Positions 36,064 to 44,246 of a stretch of 64,000 bases of DNA are shown piece by piece. Below the pieces are notes generated by a model, which did not search any database, was not told the DNA's origin, and saw nothing but the letters and a program-made list of their open reading frames with translations. The first letter of the stretch is position 1, and each line of letters begins with the position of its first letter. The DNA lies in assembly GCF_028767185.1 (NCBI RefSeq), contig NZ_JARACK010000007.1:157964-221963 (forward strand), given 5' to 3'. This stretch comes from Mangrovimonas aestuarii (lineage in GTDB: Bacteria; Bacteroidota; Bacteroidia; Flavobacteriales; Flavobacteriaceae). A program made the translations under genes and the position numbers.

Positions 36064-37064
36064 TTTTTAACAAAATCTCTTATTAGTTCATCGAAAATTT
36101 CATGCCTGTCTATTTTTACTTCAATAGGAAGATAGTAGAGCTTATTTTTCAATTCTTCATATTGTTTTAAACGCATATAATCTTTTTCTGTCGTTACAAT
36201 AATTTCTTTCGTTAGCAACACTTCTATCTCAGGATCTGTGAAATTATGGTGATCCTTATAATTAAGATGTTCAAAATCCAATCCTTTTCCTTTAAGGTAA
36301 TTAACCAATGGAGTTGCGTTGGCAATTCCCGTCACCAAAGTAAAAGACGATAATTCAAACATGGTCTTGGATTCATTTTCAGAAAGAACTGAATTTGAAT
36401 AACTAATACTGCTGAAAAACACATGCTGATAAGACTCATGATAGGTAGCCTCAATTATTTTTGACTTTTCTTCGTCACTAAGATTATCAGGACATTTGGT
36501 AATTACTATAATATCTGCTCGTTTAGCTCCATTTCTCGGTTCACGCAGATCACCAGTAGGCAAAACAATATCTTTAAAATAGGGTTTGTTATATGTAGTC
36601 AGTAAAATATTAAAACCAGCTTTTACCTTTCTATGTTGAAATGCATCGTCCAAAAGAATCACCTCAGATTTATCGTCTATATTCCTTAAAAATTGAATTC
36701 CTCTTTGCCTATTACTGTCTACAGCAACTTTAATACTATCCCCAAACTTAGTGTAAAACTGATAAGGTTCATCCCCTATAGTTTTAGCAGAAGCCTTTTT
36801 ATCTGCCAAAACAAATCCTTCACTATCTCGTTTATACCCTCGGCTAAGTGTCGCAACTTTATACTCCTCTTTAAGCAAACGAATCAGATATTCTATCATC
36901 GGAGTTTTCCCCGTACCTCCCACACTAAGATTACCCACACAAATTACGGGAAAGGGATATGATATAGATGATTTCACCCCCCAATCAAAGAGTTTATTAC
37001 GTAACCAAGTCACAGAATAATACGCCGGTACTAACGGAAAGGCGATGTTTCTTATCAATTTCAT
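36060..37064 (-). CDS. lpxK: Tetraacyldisaccharide 4'-kinase
   Basis: LpxK phosphorylates the lipid A disaccharide at the inner membrane. The 334-residue protein has an N-terminal amphipathic/hydrophobic start, the Walker A VGNLSVGGTGKTPMIEYL, SRGYKRDSEGF, GDEPYQFYTKF and LLDDAFQHRKV (metal-binding DDAFQHR). It overlaps the converging kinase gene by four bases and is divergent from the Nif3 gene. Confidence 0.93.
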   Translation of the reverse strand: MKLIRNIAFPLVPAYYSVTWLRNKLFDWGVKSSISYPFPVICVGNLSVGGTGKTPMIEYLIRLLKEEYKVATLSRGYKRDSEGFVLADKKASAKTIGDEPYQFYTKFGDSIKVAVDSNRQRGIQFLRNIDDKSEVILLDDAFQHRKVKAGFNILLTTYNKPYFKDIVLPTGDLREPRNGAKRADIIVITKCPDNLSDEEKSKIIEATYHESYQHVFFSSISYSNSVLSENESKTMFELSSFTLVTGIANATPLVNYLKGKGLDFEHLNYKDHHNFTDPEIEVLLTKEIIVTTEKDYMRLKQYEELKNKLYYLPIEVKIDRHEIFDELIRDFVKN

Positions 37065-37084
37065 TAGAGCGAATGTAATTATTT

Positions 37085-37117
37085 TATCTTTGTTTCAAAT
37101 CAACAAATGCAAATATA
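37085..37117. promoter_or_regulatory. Facing -7 elements for Nif3 (+) and lpxK (-)
   Basis: TATCTTTG at 37085-37092 on the plus strand is 25 bases before the Nif3 ATG. TATATTTG on the minus strand at 37117-37110 is 46 bases before the lpxK ATG. The two promoter regions interleave, so the two transcripts would start within a few bases of each other on opposite strands. Confidence 0.5.
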
Positions 37118-38211
37118 TGATTGTTCAGGATGTCATAAATTATTTAGAGGAGCTTGCTCCTTTAAACTATGCTGAGGATTTCGATAATGTTGGACTTTTG
37201 GTTGGAGATAAAAGTGCTTCAGTAACCGGTGTCCTGGTTACATTAGATACGCTTGAAGAAGTTGTAGACGAAGCCATTCAAAATAATTGCAACCTCATAG
37301 TCACCTTCCATCCCATTATCTTCAAAGGACTGAAAAAAATAACTGGAAAAAACTATGTGGAAAGAGTTGTCCTAAAAGCTATAAAAAAAGACATTGCCAT
37401 ATATGCCATACATACTGCTTTAGATAATGCCTTCACTGGAGTTAACCATCAAATTTGCGAACAACTGGGACTAATAAACCGAAACGTTTTATTACCTCAA
37501 CCAAGGACCATTAAAAAACTCGTCACTTTTGTTCCAAATGCTCAAGTCGAAAATTTGAGAAGTGCTTTGTTTAATGCAGGTGCAGGAGCTATAGGGAACT
37601 ATAACAACTGTAGTTTCAACGTAAATGGAACAGGAACATTTGAAGGCAATGAAAACTCAAACCCAGTAGTTGGTGAACGTGGAATAACACATTATGAAAA
37701 TGAAACTCAAGTTTCGGTAACTTATGCGCGTCACATTGAAGGAAAAGTGCTAAAAGCTCTGTTTTCTGAGCATCCTTATGAAGAAGTAGCCTACGAAATC
37801 ACCACCTTAGAAAACAATAACCAACATATTGGCATGGGAATGATTGGTGAATTTGAAAATTCGATGGATGAAAAAAAATTCCTATCTTTCCTTAAAGAAC
37901 GCATGCAAACCAATTCTATTAGACATACTGCCCTTCGCGATAAACCCATTAAAAAAGTAGCTGTATTGGGTGGCTCTGGAAGTTTTGCCATTGGTGCCGC
38001 TAAAGCTGCTGGTGCCGATGCATTTGTAACTGCTGATTTAAAGTACCATGATTTTTTTACGGCAGAAAATAATATCATATTGGCAGACATAGGCCATTAC
38101 GAAAGTGAGCAGTTCACAAAAAAACTATTAGTTTCGTATCTTACAAAAAAAATCACTAATTTTGCAATCGTTTTATCTAAAACAAATACCAATCCTGTTA
38201 AGTATTTTTAA
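37117..38211 (+). CDS. Nif3-like dinuclear metal centre protein (GTP cyclohydrolase 1 type 2 family)
   Basis: From the ATG at 37117 the protein is 364 residues: MIVQDVINYLEELAPLNYAE, FDNVGLLVGD, VTFHPIIFKGLKKI with a metal-binding His, a PII-like insert (about 125-230, YCN-type NCSFNVNGTGTF), AVLGGSGSFAI, DAFVTADLKYHDF and a final DIGHYESEQF with metal-binding His and Glu. It is the long, insert-containing form. Function is unsettled in the family. The open frame extends 24 codons upstream but overlaps the promoter and lpxK. Confidence 0.9.
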   Translation: MIVQDVINYLEELAPLNYAEDFDNVGLLVGDKSASVTGVLVTLDTLEEVVDEAIQNNCNLIVTFHPIIFKGLKKITGKNYVERVVLKAIKKDIAIYAIHTALDNAFTGVNHQICEQLGLINRNVLLPQPRTIKKLVTFVPNAQVENLRSALFNAGAGAIGNYNNCSFNVNGTGTFEGNENSNPVVGERGITHYENETQVSVTYARHIEGKVLKALFSEHPYEEVAYEITTLENNNQHIGMGMIGEFENSMDEKKFLSFLKERMQTNSIRHTALRDKPIKKVAVLGGSGSFAIGAAKAAGADAFVTADLKYHDFFTAENNIILADIGHYESEQFTKKLLVSYLTKKITNFAIVLSKTNTNPVKYF

Positions 38212-38214
38212 AGT

Positions 38215-38994
38215 ATGGCAAAAAAGAAAGAAGTATCTGTAGAAGAGCGTTTAAGAGCTTTATACGATTTACAACTTATCGATTCTCGTATCGATGAAAT
38301 TAGAAACGTTCGCGGGGAACTTCCTTTAGAGGTTCGTGATTTGGAAGATGAAGTTGCCGGACTAAACACTAGACTTCAAAAGCTTGAAGCAAGCTTGGAG
38401 ACCATAGACGAGGAAATCAGCGGTAAGAAAAACTTAATTGAAGAGGCTAAAGCCTTAATCAAAAAATACGCCGATCAACAAAAAAACGTAAGAAACAACC
38501 GTGAATACAATTCTTTAACAAAAGAAGTTGAATATCAGGAGTTAGAAATTCAATTGGCTGAAAAAAATATTAAAGAGTTCAGGGCCCAAATTGAGCACAA
38601 AAAAGAAGTTATCGAGCAAACCAAAGAGCGTCTAAAAGAACGTGAAACGCATTTAAAGCATAAACAAGGGGAACTTGATGCCATTCTTGGAGAAACTGAA
38701 AAGGAAGAACAAGCTTTGATAAAAAAGTCCTCTGAGTACAAAGACGAAATGGACGATCGCTTAGTTGCTGCTTACGACAGAATTCGTGGTAACGTAAAAA
38801 ATGGTTTAGCCGTTGTACCAATTGAACGTGGTGCATCTGGAGGATCTTTCTTCACTATTCCACCACAAGTTCAAATGGAAATTGCTTCTCGCAAAAAGAT
38901 TATCACCGATGAACATAGTGGGAGAATCTTGGTTGACGAAGCTCTTGCTAACGAAGAAAGAGAAAAAATGGAAGCGTTGTTTGCCAAACTATAG
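38215..38994 (+). CDS. Coiled-coil protein of the C4 zinc-ribbon family with the zinc ligands replaced
   Basis: The 259-residue protein is mostly a long antiparallel coiled coil (about 15-185) with the RNNREYNSLTKEVEYQELEI signature. The C-terminal region follows the pattern of the family's zinc ribbon (GGxFxxIPPQxxxEI ... GRILVD), but its cysteine positions hold other residues (GASGGSF and TDEHSGR). The whole protein contains no cysteine, so it cannot form the C4 site. It begins three bases after the Nif3 gene and is probably in its operon, an order common in the group. Function is unknown. Confidence 0.88.
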   Translation: MAKKKEVSVEERLRALYDLQLIDSRIDEIRNVRGELPLEVRDLEDEVAGLNTRLQKLEASLETIDEEISGKKNLIEEAKALIKKYADQQKNVRNNREYNSLTKEVEYQELEIQLAEKNIKEFRAQIEHKKEVIEQTKERLKERETHLKHKQGELDAILGETEKEEQALIKKSSEYKDEMDDRLVAAYDRIRGNVKNGLAVVPIERGASGGSFFTIPPQVQMEIASRKKIITDEHSGRILVDEALANEEREKMEALFAKL

Positions 38995-39016
38995 AACAAC
39001 ACCTAAAAATACTTTC

Positions 39017-39046
39017 AAGCCTTTACATATCTGTAAAGGCTTTTTT
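39017..39046 (+). terminator. Terminator after the Nif3/coiled-coil pair
   Basis: AAGCCTTTACA-TATC-TGTAAAGGCTT with a T-run on the plus strand, about 20 bases after the stop. Confidence 0.92.
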
Positions 39047-39098
39047 GTTTTAAAAATTAAGGTTTTTACAATAAATTCGACTGAAGAAAAAAATTAAT

Positions 39099-39767
39099 AT
39101 GAATTTTCGTTCTTCTTTCCTTTTATCAATCATTTTAATTTGGTTGTTTTCTTGTAATAACACCGCTCAAGTTGACCCAAAACAAGAAGTAATAAAAAAT
39201 GCCCCTCCGGTAGAAATTCCAATGCAAAACGGCTTAGCTAGAGCTTATTTTTCAAGTGGATGCTTTTGGTGTGTAGAAGCTGTTTACGAAAGTGTTTACG
39301 GAGTCAAGGAGGTTATTTCAGGTTACTCTGGAGGTCACACAAAAAAACCGACATACCACGACAGCAACACAGGAACAACTGGCCATGCTGAATCGGTAGA
39401 AGTTATTTATGATCCCAAAAAAGTAAGTTTTTCTACTTTAGTTGATATATATTTCGGTTCACAAGACCCTACTCAAGTTAATGGTCAAGGTCATGATATT
39501 GGCTCTCAATACCGATCTATAATCTTTTACCAAAACGAAGAACAAAAACAAATCATTCTCAACAAAAAAAAAGCATTATCAAATCAACTTAACGCTAATA
39601 TTGCTGCAGAAGTTTATCCCTTTCAAAAATTCTGGAAAGCGGAAGACTACCATCAAAACTATTTAAAAAACCATCCCACAGATCCATATGTTCAAAACGT
39701 TTCCATCCCAAGGTTAAAGCGATTTAAGGCAAATTTCCCAAACCTACTCAAGGAAAACAACAAATAA
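39099..39767 (+). CDS. msrA: Peptide-methionine (S)-S-oxide reductase, lipoprotein form
   Basis: The 222-residue protein has a lipoprotein signal (ILIWLFSC then NNTAQ, lipid-bearing Cys19) and so is probably tethered outside the cytoplasm. The MsrA core starts with RAYFSSGCFWCVEAVYESV, whose first Cys is the catalytic one, followed by GYSGGHTKKPTYHDSNTG, TGHAESVEV and DPTQVNGQGHDIGSQYRS. It reduces the S form of methionine sulfoxide in exported proteins. Confidence 0.93.
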   Translation: MNFRSSFLLSIILIWLFSCNNTAQVDPKQEVIKNAPPVEIPMQNGLARAYFSSGCFWCVEAVYESVYGVKEVISGYSGGHTKKPTYHDSNTGTTGHAESVEVIYDPKKVSFSTLVDIYFGSQDPTQVNGQGHDIGSQYRSIIFYQNEEQKQIILNKKKALSNQLNANIAAEVYPFQKFWKAEDYHQNYLKNHPTDPYVQNVSIPRLKRFKANFPNLLKENNK

Positions 39768-39789
39768 AAACCGGCTTACGCCGGTTTTT
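39766..39789. terminator. Bidirectional terminator after msrA and the T9SS protein
   Basis: AAAAACCGGC-TTAC-GCCGGTTTTT is a ten-base perfect stem with T-runs on both strands between converging genes. Confidence 0.92.
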
Positions 39790-39826
39790 CTGCTATTAAT
39801 TACTTCCTCACCTTCTCTCATCTCGC

Positions 39827-42800
39827 TTATTTTTGCATGAGCTTACCTGTTTTACGTTCACCTCCTACATTTAAAATATAAAACAAAGTGGATGCATTTA
39901 ACTTAGGTAAGTTTACCTCAAAAGAGTTCTCCCCTTTTTTAAACTCTCCTTTATGAACCGTTTTAATGTGTCTTCCTAAAATATCCATCAGCTCTAGAGA
40001 TCCTTCCTCTTCTTCAGGAACAAAGATTTTAAAAGTTACATCATTATTAAACGGATTAGGAAACGCCTTAATAGTGGTTCTATTCATAAAAGACTCCTCC
40101 TTTACAACTGGCTCCTCTTCTGTTTGTACCACTACTCTTGAAGCATCTCCGCTACAGTCAGAATCAGAACAGCTTACAGGGCCAGATATACAACCCGTGC
40201 TTACATTTTGTACGTAAACTTGAGGATTAGATCCAGCCGTTAACCCAGTAAAACTAGGACTATCTTGCCAAATAGTTCCACCAATACTGTAGTGATAATC
40301 ATCTCCAAGCGGGCTAGTAACCTCAACACTACCTGTTGCAGGACCACATAGCGAAGGTTCTGTTACGCAAATTTGCAGATCCATCGGCTCATCTGTATTT
40401 ACGGTTACAGTTACTTCATCTGTATCTGAACACCCTGTTAGTGTATTGGTCTTTGTTACTGTATAGGTTACAGTGGCACTTGGGTTTGCTATTGGGTTGC
40501 TAATACTATCATCGTCAAGCCCTCCTGATGGTGACCAAGAGTAAGTATATCCTGTTTCACTGGCTTCTCCAATCTGAGCTCCATTTGGATTGGTATCACA
40601 AGTCTTGGTAAAATCGGTTCCAGCATTGGCTATTACCTGATCAATAGTTAAACTAACATCAATTTTCGCGGAACATCCCGTACCTGTCAAAGTCACCTCT
40701 GCCCATAAATCGCCAATGGCGTTCAAGTTAACCGATGTGGGAGAAACAATTGCCGTACCTCCATTGCCTGGCTCGCCATCGTACCACGCCACCATTCCTG
40801 TCTCGCTATCCAATATAGTAGTGTTATACGTATTCAAATTCGTGCTGGTTTCATCTATACAAATAACGATGTTGGCATCTGCCGGTGTCGGTAAATCGTT
40901 AATCGTTGTGGTGATATCTACACTTGCCTCACATCCCGTAGCGGTCAAGGTCACCTCGGCCCATAAATCACCAATGGCGTTCAAGTTCACCGCATTATCA
41001 GGCGAAATTAATGTCCCCACGGTTCCTGGGTTGCCATCGTACCATGCCACCGTTCCCGTCTCACCGTCCAAAACCGTGGAATCGTATAAATTCAAGTCCG
41101 TACTAGTTTCATCTATACAAATAACAATGTTGGCATCTGCTGGTGCCGGTAAATCGTTAACCGTTGTGGTGATATCTACACTTGCCTCACAACCCGTAGC
41201 GGTCAAGGTCACCTCGGCCCATAAATCACCAATGGCGTTCAAGTTAGCAGTTGTGGGAGAAACTATTGCCGTACCACCATTGCCCGGATCACCATCGTAC
41301 CATGCAACCGTTCCCGTCTCACCATCCAATACCGTTGCAGCATTGGCTGTTAAATCTGTTGAAGTCTCGTCTGTACATATTGTAAATGGTGCATCTGCCG
41401 GTGTAGGTAAATCGTTAACCGTTGTGGTGATATCTACACTTGTCTCACAACCCGTATCGGTCAAGGTCACCTCGGCCCATAAATCACCAATGGCGTTCAA
41501 GTTAGCCGTTGTGGGAGAAACTATTGCCGTACCACCATTGCCCGGATCACCATCGTACCATGCAACCGTTCCCGTCTCACCATCCAATACCGTTGCAGCA
41601 TTGGCTGTTAAATCTGTTGAAGTCTCGTCAGCACATATAGTAAATGGCGCATCTACAGGTGTTGGCAATGGGTTAACCGTTGTGGTGATATCTACACTTG
41701 CCTTACACCCCGTATCGGTCAAGGTCACCTCAGCCCATAAATCTGTAATAGCACCCAAGTTCACCACATTATCAGGCGAAATTAATGTCCCCACGGTTCC
41801 CGGGTCGCCATCGTACCATGCCACCGTTCCCGTCTCACCGTCCAATACCGTGATATCGTATGAATTCAAATCCGTACTGGTTTCATCCGCACAGATTACT
41901 ATATTGGCATCGGTAGGTGTCGGCAATGGGTTAATAATTACTGTATCAGTAGCAGGAGTTAAACAAACACCTCCACTAGGGGTGTATGTAATGGTATAAG
42001 TACCTGGAGTACTGCCTGCTAAATTTATTACCCCATTGCTTTGATTACTCCAAACCAAACCTGCTGGTGAAGCACTAAATGTTCCATTTATAGATGTGGG
42101 TATAGTTGGAGCAACAGTACCTGATTGACAATATGCAGGACCGTAATCTAACCCTGCCTCTCCAAATTGAAAGTCCACCGGAATAGGATCAACAAAATCC
42201 TTAAGAGCCGCATTATAAGAATCAGATGCTTTGGTTTTTACGAATACCGTTCTAATATTTACTCCTGTACACCCCCCTATACTGCTCAAAATTCCATCAA
42301 TGTTTACGGCAGCCTCTACAAAAGCATATTGAATATAATTAACACCTCCAAAGGCTCCGTAGGGTACACTTACCACTCCCTCTCCATTTGTTTTACCAAA
42401 TGCCAAGGGATCCATGGCTACCTCTGGAATGGGATATTCTACAAATTGGTATGAATTAGGAACCCCTTCAGTTCCTTCCCAAACATAGTAATGAACTGTG
42501 GCATTCGTCCCTCCGTTGCTATATTCCATAGAAAGCACAAAATCATTCGGAGTTCTACCATTTGTATCCGCCAAAGAAGTATCATCAGCGGCAACGGAAG
42601 AGAACGTTCCATCTTCATTGCGAGTAAAATTTCCTTGCGAAAATTCAAAATCTATATAGCTAGTACCATTAGTAGTTAATCGGTCTCCAGCAAGAATAAC
42701 CCATTTTTGGGTAGCCGAGCTTGTAGCATGTACTATAGCGGTATTGATATCACACTTACTGGTTGGTTTACCCGTTGACCAATTCCAGTCATTAGGGTTA

Positions 42801-43171
42801 TCATCAAACGAACTTCCCCCCGTGAAACTCAAATCGGATTGCGCATTGAAATCGTCCCGGACAAACTTTGTGATATCAGAATTTACTGCTTGCCAAACTC
42901 CTCCAGATTCTTCAAGAACATACCCCCCTGAACCACTATCATAAATCCAATCTCCTGTACTATCATCAGTCATAAGGTCCCCATCAATATCAAACTGTCC
43001 TGTTGGAGGATTAACCGGAGCTACTTGAGAAAAGGTCAGAATAGGAAAAAACAAAGCCATGACTAACATGACCGATTTTAATTTTGAAGCATATAAAACA
43101 AAAGATTTTGTTTTTTGAGGAATAGATAAATTGGCACTCCCCTTACCTGAATGAGTTGAAAATGTTTCCAT
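39827..43171 (-). CDS. Large T9SS-exported repeat protein
   Basis: The 1,114-residue protein has a signal peptide after a long lead (VMLVMALFFPILTFSQ, about 34-49), a roughly 300-residue N-terminal region with no clear named fold, an Ig-like segment (about 355-415), five tandem 86-residue repeats (416-845), and a PKD-like module (about 850-930, with YTYSWSPSGGLDDDSISNP). A short domain follows, then a T9SS type A tail starting AFPNPFNNDVTFKIF and ending GKLMQK. It should cross the outer membrane by T9SS and lose its tail. Binding target is unknown. Adhesion is only a guess. Confidence 0.9.
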   Translation of the reverse strand: METFSTHSGKGSANLSIPQKTKSFVLYASKLKSVMLVMALFFPILTFSQVAPVNPPTGQFDIDGDLMTDDSTGDWIYDSGSGGYVLEESGGVWQAVNSDITKFVRDDFNAQSDLSFTGGSSFDDNPNDWNWSTGKPTSKCDINTAIVHATSSATQKWVILAGDRLTTNGTSYIDFEFSQGNFTRNEDGTFSSVAADDTSLADTNGRTPNDFVLSMEYSNGGTNATVHYYVWEGTEGVPNSYQFVEYPIPEVAMDPLAFGKTNGEGVVSVPYGAFGGVNYIQYAFVEAAVNIDGILSSIGGCTGVNIRTVFVKTKASDSYNAALKDFVDPIPVDFQFGEAGLDYGPAYCQSGTVAPTIPTSINGTFSASPAGLVWSNQSNGVINLAGSTPGTYTITYTPSGGVCLTPATDTVIINPLPTPTDANIVICADETSTDLNSYDITVLDGETGTVAWYDGDPGTVGTLISPDNVVNLGAITDLWAEVTLTDTGCKASVDITTTVNPLPTPVDAPFTICADETSTDLTANAATVLDGETGTVAWYDGDPGNGGTAIVSPTTANLNAIGDLWAEVTLTDTGCETSVDITTTVNDLPTPADAPFTICTDETSTDLTANAATVLDGETGTVAWYDGDPGNGGTAIVSPTTANLNAIGDLWAEVTLTATGCEASVDITTTVNDLPAPADANIVICIDETSTDLNLYDSTVLDGETGTVAWYDGNPGTVGTLISPDNAVNLNAIGDLWAEVTLTATGCEASVDITTTINDLPTPADANIVICIDETSTNLNTYNTTILDSETGMVAWYDGEPGNGGTAIVSPTSVNLNAIGDLWAEVTLTGTGCSAKIDVSLTIDQVIANAGTDFTKTCDTNPNGAQIGEASETGYTYSWSPSGGLDDDSISNPIANPSATVTYTVTKTNTLTGCSDTDEVTVTVNTDEPMDLQICVTEPSLCGPATGSVEVTSPLGDDYHYSIGGTIWQDSPSFTGLTAGSNPQVYVQNVSTGCISGPVSCSDSDCSGDASRVVVQTEEEPVVKEESFMNRTTIKAFPNPFNNDVTFKIFVPEEEEGSLELMDILGRHIKTVHKGEFKKGENSFEVNLPKLNASTLFYILNVGGERKTGKLMQK
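40637..41926 (-). repeat. Five tandem 258-base repeats (86 residues each)
   Basis: Each unit begins LPxPxDA and contains an ICxDETSTxL phrase, VAWYDG, a DLWAEVTLT strand and a final VDIT-like strand. Units come in two types. Type A has ANIVIC and GTVGTLISPDN. Type B has APFTIC and GNGGTAIVSPTTANLN. Order from the N-terminus is A, B, B, A, then a unit with an A-type front and a B-type back. The phase is exact, with no insertions. Confidence 0.95.
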
Positions 43172-43663
43172 TGTTTTTTGGTTTAATTAGTTATTGAACA
43201 ACCACATAAACAAAAAGGAAAGTTTTAGGCAAACCGGGGAGTAAGGTCACCAAACAGGGAAAGGATAAGCATTAGCAGTTTGTGGCCAATACTAAGACTT
43301 TTTGCTTCTTAATTATGCAAAAGCCATAACTATATAAGCAACTTCAAATTAAAGGGATTTATAAATTTTTGCTATTAAAGGATTTTTTGGGAAAGTGTAT
43401 CGTAATAAAAATTATTTCCTTAGCTAAATTTAGAACAAAATTTAATAAACTGTTCATCTCAAAAGATTAAACACACAATAAAACGGCAAACAACATTCGT
43501 TTAGCTAAAAAACCCACTAATCAACCCAACAAAAACCATTTAAAACAATGATTTACAACGTCTAACTCAAATTGTTAAAAATTTTATTGGGTTAAATAAT
43601 CCAAACTTACAAACCTTACCGTAAATAGAATAACAATCTGCCTTTTGGCATCAACATAAATTC
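43172..43663. other. Gene-free stretch upstream of the T9SS protein
   Basis: About 490 bases with no convincing reading frame on either strand. The sequence is AT-rich with scattered poly-A and poly-T. It should hold the T9SS gene's promoter on the minus strand, but I found no clean TAnnTTTG match within 100 bases of its ATG. No repeat or RNA structure was recognised. Confidence 0.5.
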
Positions 43664-43700
43664 AAAAAGCGTTTTAGTTTATCTATCTAAAACGCTTTTT
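43664..43700 (-). terminator. Terminator of the CDGSH iron-sulfur gene
   Basis: AAAAAGCGTTTTAG-TTTATCTAT-CTAAAACGCTTTTT forms a 14-base stem with T-runs on both strands. It lies just after the CDGSH gene's stop on the minus strand. Confidence 0.88.
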
Positions 43701-43705
43701 TCTTT

Positions 43706-44125
43706 TTAGCCTTTAAAGTCTTCCTTGGTATGGGTACCATCACAATAAGGTTTGTTATTAGAACAGCCACACCTGCAGAAGGCTGTCGTTTTATTTTTAA
43801 CCTCCTCACTTCCATCTTTGTGTGTCACTTTTAAAGTGCCATAGACTAATAACGGACCATTTTCCAAAACCTCAACTTTTGTTTCCATACTTAGGGCTTC
43901 TTTATTTTTTTCTGCGTTCATATAATAACTTAAAGCCCCTGAAGGGCAATGTTTTACTTGTTTTACCAATTCATCAGTACTAGCTGCATTAATATCTATC
44001 CAAGGACGCTCTTTTGGCTTAAATACATCAGGCAATCCTCCGGCACATATCCCCGAATGAATACACATTTCTGGTTTCCAAACAATTGTTACTTCTCCAT
44101 TGGTATATTCTTTTGTTTTGTTCAT
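43706..44125 (-). CDS. Iron-sulfur protein with Fer4_19 and CDGSH domains
   Basis: The 139-residue protein has an N-terminal divergent 4Fe-4S mono-cluster domain with WKPEMCIHSGICAGGLPDVF and VKHCPSGALSYY (Cys21, Cys27 and the CP cysteine), then a C-terminal CDGSH 2Fe-2S domain with FCRCGCSNNKPYCDGTH, which supplies three Cys and one His. The pairing is known in bacteria. The electron partner is unknown. It is divergent from the kynurenine operon with 121 bases between. Confidence 0.9.
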   Translation of the reverse strand: MNKTKEYTNGEVTIVWKPEMCIHSGICAGGLPDVFKPKERPWIDINAASTDELVKQVKHCPSGALSYYMNAEKNKEALSMETKVEVLENGPLLVYGTLKVTHKDGSEEVKNKTTAFCRCGCSNNKPYCDGTHTKEDFKG

Positions 44126-44191
44126 GATGATTCAGTTTTATTTAAAGATACAAAAATTCAATGGCTCCTAATTAACTCCTCCAACAATAGC

Positions 44192-44221
44192 TTTGCCCTT
44201 TCGTTTTAATTGTTATTTTTG
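44192..44221 (+). promoter_or_regulatory. Promoter of the kynurenine operon (TTTG-N18-TATTTTTG)
   Basis: TTTG at 44192-44195, an 18-base gap, and TATTTTTG at 44214-44221 give a good match to both Bacteroidota promoter elements, 25 bases before the TTG start of kynU. Confidence 0.68.
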
Positions 44222-44246
44222 CTAAAATCAGTAAAAATCTAGAACA

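Noticed and set aside
40637..41926. CRISPR array suggested by regular repeats
   Set aside because: Units are 258 bases, lie inside one reading frame and encode similar residues throughout. There are no short repeats with unique spacers.
40716..41999. Long plus-strand reading frame of 427 codons across the T9SS repeat region
   Set aside because: It is a mirror of the tandem repeats on the coding strand and repeats with the same 86-codon period. It has no recognisable domain, and the true gene is clearly on the minus strand.
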